This document shows positions 1-10,655 of a DNA stretch of 64,000 nucleotides, one piece after another. This stretch comes from Botryosphaeria dothidea. Lineage: Eukaryota; Ascomycota; Dothideomycetes; Botryosphaeriales; Botryosphaeriaceae. The DNA is taken from assembly GCA_011503125.2 (NCBI GenBank), contig WWBZ02000013.1, forward strand, positions 372,001 through 436,000. Direction: 5' to 3'. How positions within the stretch are numbered: position 1 is the stretch's first letter; every line of letters starts with the position of its first letter. A program made the position numbers and the translations under genes. The notes under the pieces were generated by a model that saw nothing but the letters and a program-made list of their open reading frames with translations, did no database searches and had not been told where the DNA came from.

Positions 1-689
1 TTTTTGCCGTCTTTGTCTATCGTGTAGACCACAATATCACAAGACCCATCATTTCCATCGCCACCTGCTTCATAGCCAAAGCAGACCATTTCTCCAGTGT
101 CGGGATCGAATTTGGGATGTGCAGTGAATGTCGGAGACAGGACTTGACCATCGAAGTCGTACCGCCCAATGGTTTCCAGAGTTACCGGGTCCATGGCAAA
201 GGGAGGTCCGTCTTCCTTGGTGGCAAGCAGAACTCCTCTCCAGAAGACGATATTGGTGTTCGATGCTGTCCGGATGACTCCCTTCACACTCTCGTTGTCC
301 GTAAACTTGTTGCGGTACCGCCCAAACAAACTCTTCTGCGCCGCCCTCTCATGCTTGAACCGGTCCGTCCGCACGAACCGGTGCTTGAAATGAGCGTGTC
401 CGTTCTGGATCTGAATCGCAGTCACGGCTCCGTCCCCGTTGAAGTGGATGTCATCCTCGAACAGCGGCGGGAACTGGTGGTCCGGCTGGATGCGGTAGAA
501 GGTGCCGTCAATGTCCTTCGGGATCTCGCCGTCGAACTCGAGCTCGAAGATGTCGCCCTCGAAGCGCGAGGGCCTGTTGAAGCCGCTGAAGGCGAGCGTC
601 TCGGGGAACTTGACCTCGTGGCCGGCCTTGATGCCGTTGACGTAGCTGCGCTTCTCGACCTCGCCGACGATGTCGTGGATGTGCGCCAT
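1..689 (-). CDS. Stilbene/carotenoid cleavage oxygenase (CAO-1-like), 5' part, cut by window edge
   Basis: The reverse strand is open from an ATG at 689 to base 1, giving about 229 N-terminal residues of a retinal-pigment-epithelial-membrane-protein family enzyme. These non-haem Fe(II) dioxygenases cleave the double bond of stilbenes or apocarotenoids. Visible family signatures are [19 protein letters not shown], the GTFYRIQPD segment, [14 protein letters not shown] [32 protein letters not shown] and [21 protein letters not shown]. The His of TAHPK is the first of the four iron-binding histidines; the other three lie beyond the edge. The motif set resembles Neurospora CAO-1 (resveratrol cleavage) more than plastid CCDs. 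No intron is needed in the visible part. The neighbouring decarboxylase and cupin would fit an aromatic-catabolism role, but substrate cannot be read from the sequence. Confidence 0.85.
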   Translation of the reverse strand, partial: MAHIHDIVGEVEKRSYVNGIKAGHEVKFPETLAFSGFNRPSRFEGDIFELEFDGEIPKDIDGTFYRIQPDHQFPPLFEDDIHFNGDGAVTAIQIQNGHAHFKHRFVRTDRFKHERAAQKSLFGRYRNKFTDNESVKGVIRTASNTNIVFWRGVLLATKEDGPPFAMDPVTLETIGRYDFDGQVLSPTFTAHPKFDPDTGEMVCFGYEAGGDGNDGSCDIVVYTIDKDGK

Positions 690-2613
690 GATTAGCGATC
701 GCGCGTGCAGCACCGAAATCTAGTTTACGTGGCCCTCGTAATCGACGTGGTTTTAGGGGACGGGGGGCTCCGTGAAGAAGTTATGCCATCGTGTCGGTTG
801 CATGCTGCCGAATGCGGGGACCACAATGCGGGATGATATGCAGCTCACCCCGCCGCCGCTCCGCCCGACATCCAGCAGTGGACAGAGGAACATGAGGGGT
901 CCTTGCTTTGGCGATTTGAGACTTCCCGACCGGCACTTATTTAGGTTGTGGGTGTTGGCTTCCTTCCGATGGCCCGGAAAGCCTAAATCCGAGCACGTGC
1001 TTTTTGTTTGCGCCCCGGAAGCCCCGCAGTTGATCGCAGCCGGGGGGGGGGGGAATCTGGTGTTTATTCAAAAATAGTACGGGCCATCATTGGTCGAGCC
1101 GCACGTCATGTGTGACCGTTTGCCAGGAAACGAAGTCGTCAACGTGCGACACCAACGTTGAGACTCAAAATGCGCTGGGCCGGCATCCCTTGCTTTGCAT
1201 AATCAAGGAGCGACTACATGCGTCGATCTGCACATCCTTCACCGTTTTACCTCGTCGTTCTAGCCTTGACCGTTGAATGCTTCAAGACCGTTCCCTGTCC
1301 TGCCTCCGGGACCAGTGTTTCGTTTACCGGATGGGCCTTAGTGTCCTAATGACTTGAGCAGATCGGGAAGAGGAGAGTATCCCTGAGGAAAGAAGTATTC
1401 TGTGTGAGGGCGCGCGGCTGTTGAGCGTTTCTGCAAACCGTCTGAGCATTACTGGTGCATCAGGAAAAATAAGAATGCCATCGCGGCCTGATGCAGGTCC
1501 TGCCGTGTGGCTCGTGTGCCGGCAGATCGCCACGGGCTTACCCAGCGATCACCATCGGGAGTAAGGCCCGCCTCGTGGCACAGAACGGTCAGAAGCCACG
1601 TGCAAGAACACGCCGTGCCGTCCCCTATCCTCTGGTTCGGCGTTGTGGCCGAGACAAAGACCCACAACACTAATGAAAAAGGCGTTCGTGGAGCTGAAGA
1701 AGGATGGGATCTCCAAGAGTATAGACGAGTATTGATGGGTCCTCAGGCCAGAGATCAGGAGACAACTGCTGGAGGAAGTCCGGATACAACCTCGTTATCG
1801 TCTAGCCAGGGCGCATTGATGGACTGGCAGCTGTCGTCTGCAGGTTCCAGAGCGATCGTCGCCATGGCAGGACCAGTTGAAGGCTGGAATAGCCGAAGGA
1901 TCGCCATCTTCAGCCGCGCCCAGATCTCGACCTATCTATTCGAGTAATGGTACACCTATCTCTCAATCGATAAACACTCTAATCCCATGGACAGCACTCC
2001 CAACTGACGAGTCAATCGAACGTGCCAACGCTTCCAGCAGTGCCTCATGCTCCTCTATTTCTTGGGCGAGCTTCCAGGAACAAAGATGGAGTTCGCGGAA
2101 GCGGATACTATGGGCCGTCAGCCACGCGGCCCTTCCTTGTAGCCCAACGCTAGGAATTCCCCCGACGCCGCAGCCCTCCGTTCCGCATCAGTACTAAGAC
2201 GGCATGCTCGCGCCATCAAGAGGCGACACTAGCACACTCTATCCAGCGGCCACCCGGGTGGCCTTTCCACGGTCCAATAGCGAAATTGAACGCCCTGAAG
2301 GATCACGCTTCCGGCGTCGCAAAACGCCGTTTGCGCACCTCGCCCCCCGTCGCTCGCGTGTCTGGGCTTGCGGTGCCTGGCGCAATGGCGGGGAAATACC
2401 GTGTTCCGGAATCGAGCTTGTCAGAGAGAGCGATGGGGAGGCGTTCTAAAAGCAGCATCTCCCCTTAGCAGGCATTACCGTGCTTCCCTATTATTTGCGC
2501 AAGAGCAGAGCGGCTCGCGCCTTCTTCTATTTTGTTTTCTTCCTTTTTCCCCGCAAAACTATCACGCCCCTCCTCCTACTTCCTCCGCACGTTATCGTCT
2601 GCGAGCGCGCAGG
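690..2613. other. Intergenic region between divergent oxygenase and rhodopsin-domain genes
   Basis: About 1.9 kb separates two divergent starts. The open frames here are short, mutually overlapping and match no family I recognise. A G9 run lies near 1041-1049, and the last 130 bases before 2614 are pyrimidine-rich, as expected of a fungal promoter. No RNA gene or repeat was seen. Confidence 0.5.
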
Positions 2614-4063
2614 ATGGGCGGCGGCCTCACTCCTCCGCCGGAGCTCCTCGCCGAGTGGGCAACGAATCGGGAAAGGTTTCCGTATGGAGAGCGGCGAGGA
2701 CCGTTCTTGCTGGTCCTCTTGGGTATTCTCCTCGCATTAACGCTTGCTGTGGTTGCCGCGAGGCTGTGGGCACGCTGCAAGATTCGACGCAATGCCGGGC
2801 TGGATGACTGGCTGATCGTCGCAGCACTGGTAAGTCATGAATGCGAGCATCCTCCCAAGCCGTCACTAACAACAACCAGCCTTTCCTTATTGCCTACAAC
2901 GTCTGTCACATTCTGGGTATGCAATCAACCAAGATCCCCAAACGAATCACCTACCTGACCAAGCCTCCAGGATTCTCCCACTACGGTGTCGACCGCCATG
3001 CGTGGGAGCTCACCTTCGACCAAGCCGTCAACGCCCGCATCGTCACCTGGGCCATCGCCATCAACTACATCTTCGTCACCTCGCTAGTCAAAATCTCCAT
3101 CCTCTCCTTCTACCGCCGCCTGGGCGAGGGCGCTCTGAACATGACCTGGCTCTGGATCGTGCGGTGCTCCATCGCCTTCGTCGTCGTCTACGCCTTCATC
3201 TTCATCCTCATGGTCTTCGTCGCCTGCCGCCCGATGAGCGCCTTCTGGAACAAGATGGACCCGGCATGGGCGCTGTCGCACGACCACCAGTGCTTCAACG
3301 AGGGCGCCGACTTCATCGCCTCGGCCGTCGTCAGCGTCGTCCAGGACGCCGCCGTCTGCATCCTGCCGCTGCTCGTCGTGCGCCGCCTGCAGATGCCGCG
3401 CAAGCAGAAGTGGGCGCTGGGCGCCATCTTCGGCATCGGGTTCTTGTAAGCCAGCACCGCACACCCGCCTTCTCAGCTCCCGCTCACTGACGCCCCCTCC
3501 CCCTCCCCCCGAACAGCCTCTGCTTCTGCGGCATCATGCGCGTCGCCTACATGTACAGGGTGTACTACCAGACGTACGACACGACGTGGGAAGCCCTCCC
3601 CGTGTGGTGCTGGACGCTGGTGGAGACGCACTGCGCCATCATCTGCGCGTCGGCGCCGGCGCTGAAGCTGTTCGTGCGGCGCGTGCTGCAGAGCACGCAC
3701 GGCGAGAGCAGCCAGTCGGGCGCCCGCGCGCGCCTGGGCTACGACAACGTCGGCAGCGGGCGGGCGGGCGGCACGCACCCGTCGGCGGCGAGCAAGGACG
3801 GCGCGGCCGGCATCTACATGGAGGACATGCGGGCGTACAAGGAGGCGAAGGCGCGCGCCGAGCAGGACTCGCCCATCTTCAGCACGTTCGCGGGCGGCGA
3901 CAAGGGCCCCCCCGCGCGGATCACGGTGACGCAGGAGGTGGACGTGTCGTTTGAGGGCGAGGCGGGCGATCGGCAGAGCCGGGCGGACACGATGAGCAAG
4001 AAGAGCGGCGGGGCGAAGACGAGCAGCGAGAGCTTGCTGGAGAATCCGTTTGCGGGCAGGTGA
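2614..4063 (+). CDS. Rhodopsin-domain integral membrane protein (fungal PTH11/SAT4-like 7-TM family)
   Basis: Four exons are inferred: 2614-2829, 2880-2916, 2971-3444 and 3517-4063. Introns are 50, 54 and 72 nt with GT-AG ends; the second has a CTGAC branch site. The product is about 424 residues. It begins near the first membrane segment (FLLVLLGILLALTLAVVAARL), followed by the family signature of a charged cytoplasmic loop (NAGLDDWLIVAAL). Further helices include IVTWAIAINYIFVTSLVKIS, the FYRRL motif and ACRPMSAFWNKMD with a CFN segment, characteristic of the fungal rhodopsin-like domain. The last 130 residues are a polar, Gly/Ser/Lys-rich cytoplasmic tail. Such proteins are membrane receptors or sensors of mostly unknown ligand. 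The in-frame ATG at 2614 was chosen because it directly precedes the conserved region. The 54-nt second intron keeps frame if retained, so its removal is an inference from the motif. Confidence 0.8.
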
Positions 4064-4493
4064 TTCGCTCTTCTCTGCGTTTTCTCATGTAGTATGACGT
4101 CTGTGTAATGTGATGATACCCATCTTTTCCACTGCTTGCTACCATCCGCACGTCTCACCATCAGCCAGCCAGTGATGGACGTGCCCTGCTCCGGCCGTAG
4201 TGGTGGTGAGTTGGTGGAGGTTCGAAACGGCGTTCGGGCCTTCCGGCCGGCCAGGAGCTTATTCGCAGCAGCCTCTGCATCACGACTCGTCGGAGCCAAT
4301 CGTCAGCCTTGTCCGGGCAAGAGAGGTGTGCCTCTGAGTTCGTTGGACCCAATCCGTCCAGTTTCATGACTACATGCGATCGACACACTCCATGTGAAGA
4401 TCAGCCGATTCCTGAACAAACTCCAGACAACTCTGATTCTGTTTTACACTTTCCGCCGGCAGCCTGGCCCAGCACCACCAACAGACCCCCTCC
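4064..4493. other. Intergenic region between convergent genes
   Basis: The 430 bases between the stops of the rhodopsin-domain gene and the regulator on the other strand contain no convincing coding frame, repeat or RNA. They presumably hold both 3' untranslated regions. Confidence 0.5.
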
Positions 4494-4633
4494 TCACGAC
4501 GTGAAGTCAATCTCCAGAAACAGCAGGTTGTTGTAGCTGTCGCCAAACGCGCCGCCCCCCGCCGGCCCCTCGCCCAGCACGTCCCCAAAAAACGCCCCCA
4601 ACGTATCCTCCACCTCCATGCTCCCCTCCGCCG

Positions 4634-4669
<36 letters not shown>

Positions 4670-6999
4670 CCACCCCCAGCACCAGCGCCTCGTCCTCCTC
4701 CCGGTTGAACACCGCGCACTCCCTGAGCTGCACCTCCAGCTCCGGCAGCGCCTGGCTCGTCCACCCCACGTTCTCCATCCCGCGCAGCACCTCGACGCTC
4801 TCGACAATCTGCGCGTGCACCTTCTTCTTGACCCCCGCGCCCCCGCCCCCCTGGTCGTCCGCCGGCGTCGGCGTCTCCATCACCAGCGCCAGCCGGAAAA
4901 TCTGCACCATCTCCAGCAGACACGAGCAGTCGAAGTTGACGACGGAGCTGAGCGCGCCCGCGGCGCCCATGGCGCGCATGAGCGCGAGCGCCTGCTCGGC
5001 CGCGGCGACGCAAGCGCTGCTGAGCGCCGCGAAATGGCGCTGCTTCTCGGGCGACGGCTTGGTGGTGTCGGCGGCCGCGACGCCCTGCTGCTGCTGCTGC
5101 TGCTGCTCCTGCCACCGCCGCAGCGCGCTCCACAGCAGGAACGGCCGCGTGACCAGCACCACGTGCGCCCAGTAGTTGAGGTGCAGCACGCCGACGGCAC
5201 GGCGGTGCGAGGGCGCCGTGTGCGCGAGCGCCGACAGATGCGGCGGCAGCGACGCCAGCCACGCGCGCATCGCCGCCAGGAGGCCCTCGATGGTCGCGAG
5301 CGAGATGGTCGACGGCGGCGTGCGCGCGCGCGGCGTCGTCGCGTGCAGGCTGGCGCGGATGCGGCGGCTGAGGCGGCAGAGGCTCGATGCGGCGGCGAGG
5401 AAGCCCGGCGGGGTGGTGGGGCCGGGGCCGAGGATCTGTTTGGGGGGTGAGTGTGTGGTTTTTTTTTTTTTTTGGGTGGGGGGGGAGGGGGGAAAGGCGG
5501 ACTTGTTCGGAGGGCATTTGCACGTTGTTGTCGTGCTGCTCGTCGAGGACGGCGCACGGGTTGCCGTAGCGGTGCGCGATTTCGTAGTCGAGCAGGTACA
5601 GCGTCCACCAGATGCGGCGGTTCTGCTCGCGCTCGAGGTGGCCGCGGGAGGGGGGCGCCTTGTCGACGTGCAGGCCGAGCGAGTAGGCGGTGCGGACGGC
5701 GGTGCCGATGTAGAGGTAGGCGGCGTTGGTGTGGCATTCGACTTGGAGGGCGAGAGCCTGTGGGATTGGTCAGTGTTAGGCTTCGTGGTTTGAGTTCGTG
5801 ACTGACCAGCAAGCATAGCGCTCGGATGCTGTCGACGTCTGCTTCGTCGTTGACCTGAGGCACCAGCGCTTTGGCCATGACCAGAAACTCTGTTGACTTC
5901 TTCTGGCCCGGGATTTCCGCACCGGCGCTGCCGATGGCAAATATCGAGTAGAGACAACATAGCCACGACGCGCTGGCTATGACGCCGCCGGTCATGTATG
6001 TCTCGTGGACGCGCTCGTGGAACTGCTCGGGGGGAAACAGCCAGTATAGGCAATGCACCTCGTCAAAATACCGTTGTGCGTACGCCGAGGCATGCTCCTG
6101 CGGCGGCAGGTATATCTGCTCCTGATGCTCCACGCCCACCGAGCTCTCCGGCGTCTGCGGCGGCAAGCTCGTCGTGGTCAGCGGCTGGATGATGTCCTTG
6201 TCCGGCTTCTCCTCGAGGCGATCAGACTTGATCATGCGGACGGCTGCGTTGAAGCCGATCGAAGAGTCCATTCCGACGTGTCCTAGCCGACGTTCAGCGG
6301 TGCACAACACTTCCGGTAAGCATGCCGTGAGCACTTGCGGTAGTTTCCCCTCGAGTCAATCATCAGGCATCCCAGCTGTTCCTGCAGCGCCTGGATCTCT
6401 TGGATGGTCGGGCTCTCGTCGCCGTCGCCGCCGCCGCCGCCGCCGGCCGCGCCCACGCTGCCCTCGTCCTCCTCGCCCGGCGTGTCGGGCGTGTCGTGGT
6501 CATCGGGAAGGCCGTGCGACGAGGCCGAGCTGGACAGGCCCTCGAGGCGCTGGCACAGGGCCTTGAGCGAGGGCAGGTTGAACTGCAGGTCGGGCAGGTA
6601 GTGGCGCAGGATCTCGGTCATGCAGCGGTACTCCTCCTCCGAGACGTGGTAGTACGGCCGCTTCTTGCGGCGGTTGAGGTCGGTCTTGCACGGCGCATTG
6701 ATGCTCGCGCAGTACTGGCACGGGCCGGGAACTGCCGGGAAGCGTGAGCACTCGAGCGACGGTGGTGAGCTGGCTCAGGGATTCGGGAGCCCAGACCTGG
6801 TTCGACGCACTAGCGAGCGGGAGCGGAGCGTGAGCGGCGGCGTCTGCGACTGTCGGGGCGGGCGCTGCTCTACCTTTGTCTTGCGGTTCTTGCACCGATC
6901 GCAGCTCACGGCGGTGCGCTTTTTGCGCACGTTCTGGCGGGCATTCTTGGGTGCGGGCGGCGGTGGGGCGCTGTCGGCCGTATTCTGTAGGGCCGGCAT
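4494..6999 (-). CDS. Zn2Cys6 transcription factor with fungal-specific middle homology domain
   Basis: Five exons read on the reverse strand (6999-6874, 6750-6339, 6282-5807, 5757-5503, 5435-4494) give about 736 residues. The binuclear zinc cluster spans the first splice: exon 1 ends CDRCKNRKTK and exon 2 starts CSRFPAVPGPCQYC, then a final Cys in NAPC, giving Cx2Cx6Cx9Cx2Cx6C. A basic linker (NRRKKRPYY) follows. The middle domain (Fungal_trans type) shows the NYRHVGMDSSIGFNAAVR entry, LYWLFPPEQFHERVHETYM, and the EREQNRRIWWTLYLLDYE signature. Two polyglutamine tracts (Q7, Q11) lie in the C-terminal third. The second intron appears to use a GC donor (GCAAGT). Exon 4 is followed by an intron containing a long A run on this strand. 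The gene is divergent from the SnoaL-like gene and may regulate this neighbourhood; targets are unknown. Confidence 0.85.
4635..4667. repeat. (CTG)11 microsatellite encoding Q11 in the regulator
   Basis: Eleven perfect CTG units on the plus strand read as CAG on the coding strand and encode eleven glutamines near the C-terminus of the Zn2Cys6 regulator. Confidence 0.95.
5085..5105. repeat. (CTG)7 microsatellite encoding Q7 in the regulator
   Basis: Seven CTG units (CAG on the coding strand) give a second glutamine tract, preceded by Gln-Glu, in the same protein. Confidence 0.9.
6283..6338 (-). other. Probable GC-AG intron in the Zn2Cys6 gene
   Basis: Exon 2 ends after TACC and the next bases on the coding strand are GCAAGT, the consensus donor of GC-AG introns. 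The acceptor is GGCTAG, with a GCTGAAC branch-like site before it. Removal of these 56 nt restores the reading NYRHVGMDSS, which fits the family; no GT donor nearby does so. Confidence 0.65.
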
Positions 7000-7749
7000 G
7001 GCGGCAGGTTGGATGGATCCGATGAGGAAGGGGGAAAAGGGTGGGATGGAGAACTGCGAGTCGAGAGGAAGGCGTCGGCGAAGATGTCAATGCGGGGAAG
7101 CTCACGCAGGGGTCGCCTGCTGAGCCGCTGCCGCTGCCCAATGCCGCCTAGCTCCGGTTTCTGAGAGAGAGTCTATTCTCTGCCTCTGGCACTGGAATGT
7201 GATTCAAAAACCGTGTGGCCCCTGCCCGCCCAATGGCACCGGTAGCTGCCGCTGATAGGCGCCCGTGATCGACATCTCTCGGCACATCCGACGAGCAACA
7301 CCCAAAGACAGGGGTCGTGAGATCTCGCACGCGAGCGGATACGCATACGAGATCAGGCGGGTGCCTGCGTGAACCTTCATTAAGCTGCCGTCCACCGGCG
7401 ACAAGCATCATGAGTCTGGCAGCAGCGCTCAGAGCTCGACCGCCGCCCTTCGTGCCAGCCACGGGTGCGAGATGTGGGTCAGGAGTGCAACGGCGGCCCT
7501 GCAGGGTAATTGCGGGGGTGGGGCACCATCTCTCCAGCTGCATGCCAGGACCCCTCCTCGGCACCATCCTCCCGACCGATTGCCCATTGCGGCCACCTTC
7601 CGAGGCAGGCACCATCTGCACGCCCAAGCCGCGCGGGGAACAGCAGCCTTCCATCCGCTCAGCTACTATTTGTCTCGCCGGCATAAAATAATGTTTCCCC
7701 GTCTCATCGTCGCCTGAGCATTCGGGCCTCCCCCTGACACTTCCAACAG
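7000..7749. promoter_or_regulatory. Divergent promoter region between regulator and SnoaL-like gene
   Basis: The 750 bases separate two start codons pointing outwards. Open frames here have no recognisable product. Shared control of the two genes is possible, but no specific binding site can be named. Confidence 0.4.
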
Positions 7750-8643
7750 ATGGCCGAGTCTCAGGTAGAGAAGCTGCAGCAGCAGCTCGAGCATCTCACC
7801 AAGAGACTAGACAAAGTCGAGAGTACGGCCTGCAGATCGCCGCCCTCCGAACGCTGACGCTGACGCTGACGCCCACGCAGACGAGGCCGAGGTCCGCAAG
7901 CTGCACCACAAATACGGCTACTACCTCGACAAATGCCTCTACAAGCAGGTCCGTCATCGGCCCTCATCTCCACTCTCCAAAGCTAACCAAACCAGGTGGT
8001 CGATCTCTTCGCCGACCACCCGGACACGTACGTCGAGTTCCTAGGCGGCCGGTACCGCGGCAAGGGGGGCGTGCGCCGGCTGTACATCGACCGCTTCCAG
8101 AACAACTTCGTCAAGGGGCGCAACGGGCCCATCCACGGTTTCCTGCTCGACCACGCCATGCTGCAGGACATCATCGACGTCGACGCGTCGGGCGAGCGCG
8201 CCTTCGGCCGCTGGCGCGCCCTGATGAGCGCCGGCGTGCACCGCAGCATCGCCGACAAGCATCCGCGCGGCCACGACGCCCAGGGCCGCCCGCGCCAGTG
8301 GTGGGAGGGCGGCGTGTACGAGAACGAGTACATCAAGGAGGACGGCGTGTGGAAGATCTTCAAGTACCGCTACTTTGCTTTCTGGCACGGCGAGCACGCC
8401 GACGGCTGGGCGCTGACCAGGGAGAACTACGTGCCGTTCGCCAATACCACCTATCCGGACGACCAGTTCGGCCCGGATGAGCTGGTCAAGCAGAGGTTGC
8501 TGTGGCCGGACACCAGGTGCGTGCCCTTCCACTATCCGCACCCAGTGACGAGACTGCACGTGGACGAGGATGATTTGAGGGCGCCCGAGTTTGGGGAAGA
8601 TGTCAACACCGCAGAGCCGGCGTTGTCGTTGTCTGATCACTAG
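7750..8643 (+). CDS. SnoaL-like (NTF2-fold) protein
   Basis: Three exons (7750-7822, 7881-7948, 7996-8643) give 262 residues. The first exon encodes an amphipathic coiled segment (EKLQQQLEHLTKRLDKVE). The second contains the YGYYLDKCLYKQ start of the SnoaL_4-type domain, and the third carries VVDLFADHPDTYVEFLGGRY, the HGFLLDHAMLQDIIDVD strand pair and YIKEDGVWKIFKYRYFAFW, all typical of this family. Members are dehydratases, cyclases or isomerases, or non-catalytic NTF2 folds. The final 60 residues are an acidic extension. Intron 1 (58 nt) has a threefold GCTGAC repeat just before its acceptor; intron 2 is 47 nt with a GCTAACC branch site. A small-molecule role with the adjacent decarboxylase is inference. 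Confidence 0.8.
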
Positions 8644-8861
8644 TGTTTTGGAGATGGACAGATTTCTTGGAGTAGGCAGACTAGGCAGAATGATTTCGGT
8701 TTCTAAGACTTGTGCCCGAGAAGATGTGCAGACGTCTTTTCCTTGGGGATTGTGGCTACAATTCGTGAATGTCCCGTTTTGGAAGTGAAAACGAATGCAC
8801 CTTCTTTGAGAGGTTTGACTCGGGTCAATCGAACCGAGCCTACCCCGCGCGAGCAACGTCA

Positions 8862-8867
8862 TATAAT
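8862..8867 (+). promoter_or_regulatory. TATA-like box upstream of decarboxylase gene
   Basis: TATAAT lies about 45-50 bases before the chosen ATG at 8912. It is close for a fungal promoter, so this is only a candidate. Confidence 0.3.
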
Positions 8868-8911
8868 GCAAGGCAATGCACTTTGAACACCATCACCTCC
8901 AAGTCTCCAAA

Positions 8912-10161
8912 ATGCGCGGAACCATTGCCGTCGAAGAAGCTGTCATACCGCCGTTCCTGCACTGCACCCTCGCTCAATGGCAGCCCATACTGGCCCCCGG
9001 CTCGGATGTAGAGGCAGGAGTGAAGGCCCATGGCGCTCGGCTGTCGGACATCCACGATAAGCGTCTGCAGACCATGGATGCCGAGGGTGTTGAGTACATG
9101 TTGCTCAGCTTGACGAGTCCTGGAGCGCAGGGTGAAAGCGACCAGACGACCGCGGAAAAGGTGGCCCGTGAAGCAAATGACTGGCTGGCTGGAGAAGGTA
9201 ACACCAGAGACGCAGCCTGCGATTCAAATGCTGATAGAATCTGCGTACCAGTGATAAAGAACCCTCAGAGATTCGGAGCCCTGGCCGCCGTTTCGATGCA
9301 CAACCCTGGGCAAGCTGCCGAGGAATTACGCCGCTGCGTGAAAGAACTGGGCATGTTCGGGGGTCTGGTCAACGACTGGCAGTCCACTGGTGCTGATGGT
9401 ACCGGCCGGAAGTACTACGACACGGACGAGTACGATGTCTTCTGGAGCACCGTGCAAGAGCTGGATGTGCCGATCTACTTCCACCCTCGTTACCCGCCTC
9501 TCGAAGAGCTGAAGACCGGGCAAGGTGTGAGTGGCGCGTACAAAGGACGCAGCCAGATGCTGGGAGCGGGCTGCAGCTTCCATTTGGATTTGAGTTGGCA
9601 CATCTACGCCGTCTGTTCAAGCGGTAGGACATCAGCCATCATGAATGATTATCTATGCTGATATTTTCAAGGTGTCTTTGATCGCTTCCCGAAAGTTCAA
9701 ATTGTTGCTGGTCACCTGGGCGAAGGGTGAGTTGCCCCAGACGATGGTCCGAAGGTGGATGGGAGCAGCGCTGATGGCCGGCGTTACAGCATACCTTTCA
9801 ACCTATGGCGCGCCGATCACTGGCTGAACAAACCGCAAAAGAAGAAGACCCGGCCCTCTAAGCATGATTACACATACTATTTCAAGAACAACGTGCACAT
9901 CACCACATCCGGGAATTTCAACACAGCGGGCCTCAAGTTCTGTATCAATGAGATCGGACATGAAAGGTGCCTTTATGCCATTGGTAAGCGCCTTCACGTA
10001 TGACCGAAGGTTAGCCACGCTGAGAAGCCACAGACACTCCGTATGATGTTATCGAGGAAGGTCAGGAATGGTGGAGGAACATCGACCTACCTGAACCGCG
10101 GAAGGATGCCGTCGCCAGGAGTAATGCCATCCGACTGTTCAAGTTACCCTTGCAAATCTGA
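8912..10161 (+). CDS. Amidohydrolase-2 family aromatic acid decarboxylase (2,3-dihydroxybenzoate / gamma-resorcylate type)
   Basis: Five exons (8912-9197, 9252-9623, 9672-9726, 9790-9983, 10034-10161) give 344 residues, the usual family length. These metal-dependent TIM-barrel enzymes remove CO2 non-oxidatively from hydroxybenzoates. Metal and catalytic positions are all visible: the Glu of TIAVEEA near the start, the His of YFHPRYP, the His of VAGHLGE and the Asp of AIDTPYD. Other family blocks are MHNPGQAAEELRRCVKELG, GLVNDWQS, FNLWRADHW and NVHITTSGNFNTAGL. The ATG at 8912 was chosen because it directly precedes the Glu motif; an in-frame ATG at 8876 adds 12 residues. Introns are 48-63 nt, and the first is in frame if retained. 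The gene lies downstream of the SnoaL-like gene on the same strand. Substrate is not determinable. Confidence 0.88.
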
Positions 10162-10655
10162 CCAACAGAGTGCTCCATGCTCTGCAACGACATATGCTCC
10201 ACATCATTTTATCTCTCCAACTCGGCGTTATAGGAAATCTCCTCCATAGAATCGAGCGAAGAACTTTTGGTTGCGTTGGGTATCTTGTCGTATTCGTTTC
10301 TCCGTCCCCAACAGCAACGGAGATCACGAGGCTTGTCCAATAACCATGCAATGCCGTGCAGCATCTCCGAGCCAATGTAATACAGGGCTCATGCACGGCA
10401 TAATGGGAGTAATCACATGGTCGCAATACAGCACTCGATTCAGATTCGGCTACATGCATGTCTTCTCAACCTGCTCTCTTCTTCCCCGCACCTCGCCATC
10501 AGCTCAATATTCGAGCTTACACCGACCTCATCCTACTTTCACCTGGACTCCAAAGCTCGTTTGAACCCATTCGCTCCAGACTGTTCTCCCATTTAAACTC
10601 CTTGATCTGTGCTTCACCCTACTTTGATATCGGTTCCTCCGCTTCAAGCCCCAAG
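10162..10655. other. Intergenic/leader region before HET gene
   Basis: No separate gene is seen. The HET reading frame stays open back to an ATG at 10458, so the 3' half of this stretch is either 5' leader or 66 extra N-terminal residues. Confidence 0.45.

Noticed and set aside
4217..4235. GGTTCGAAA, similar to a tRNA B box
   Set aside because: No A box, acceptor stem or cloverleaf can be drawn around it.
10458..10655. 66-residue N-terminal extension of the HET protein
   Set aside because: In frame but low-complexity with poor start context; kept only as an alternative start.
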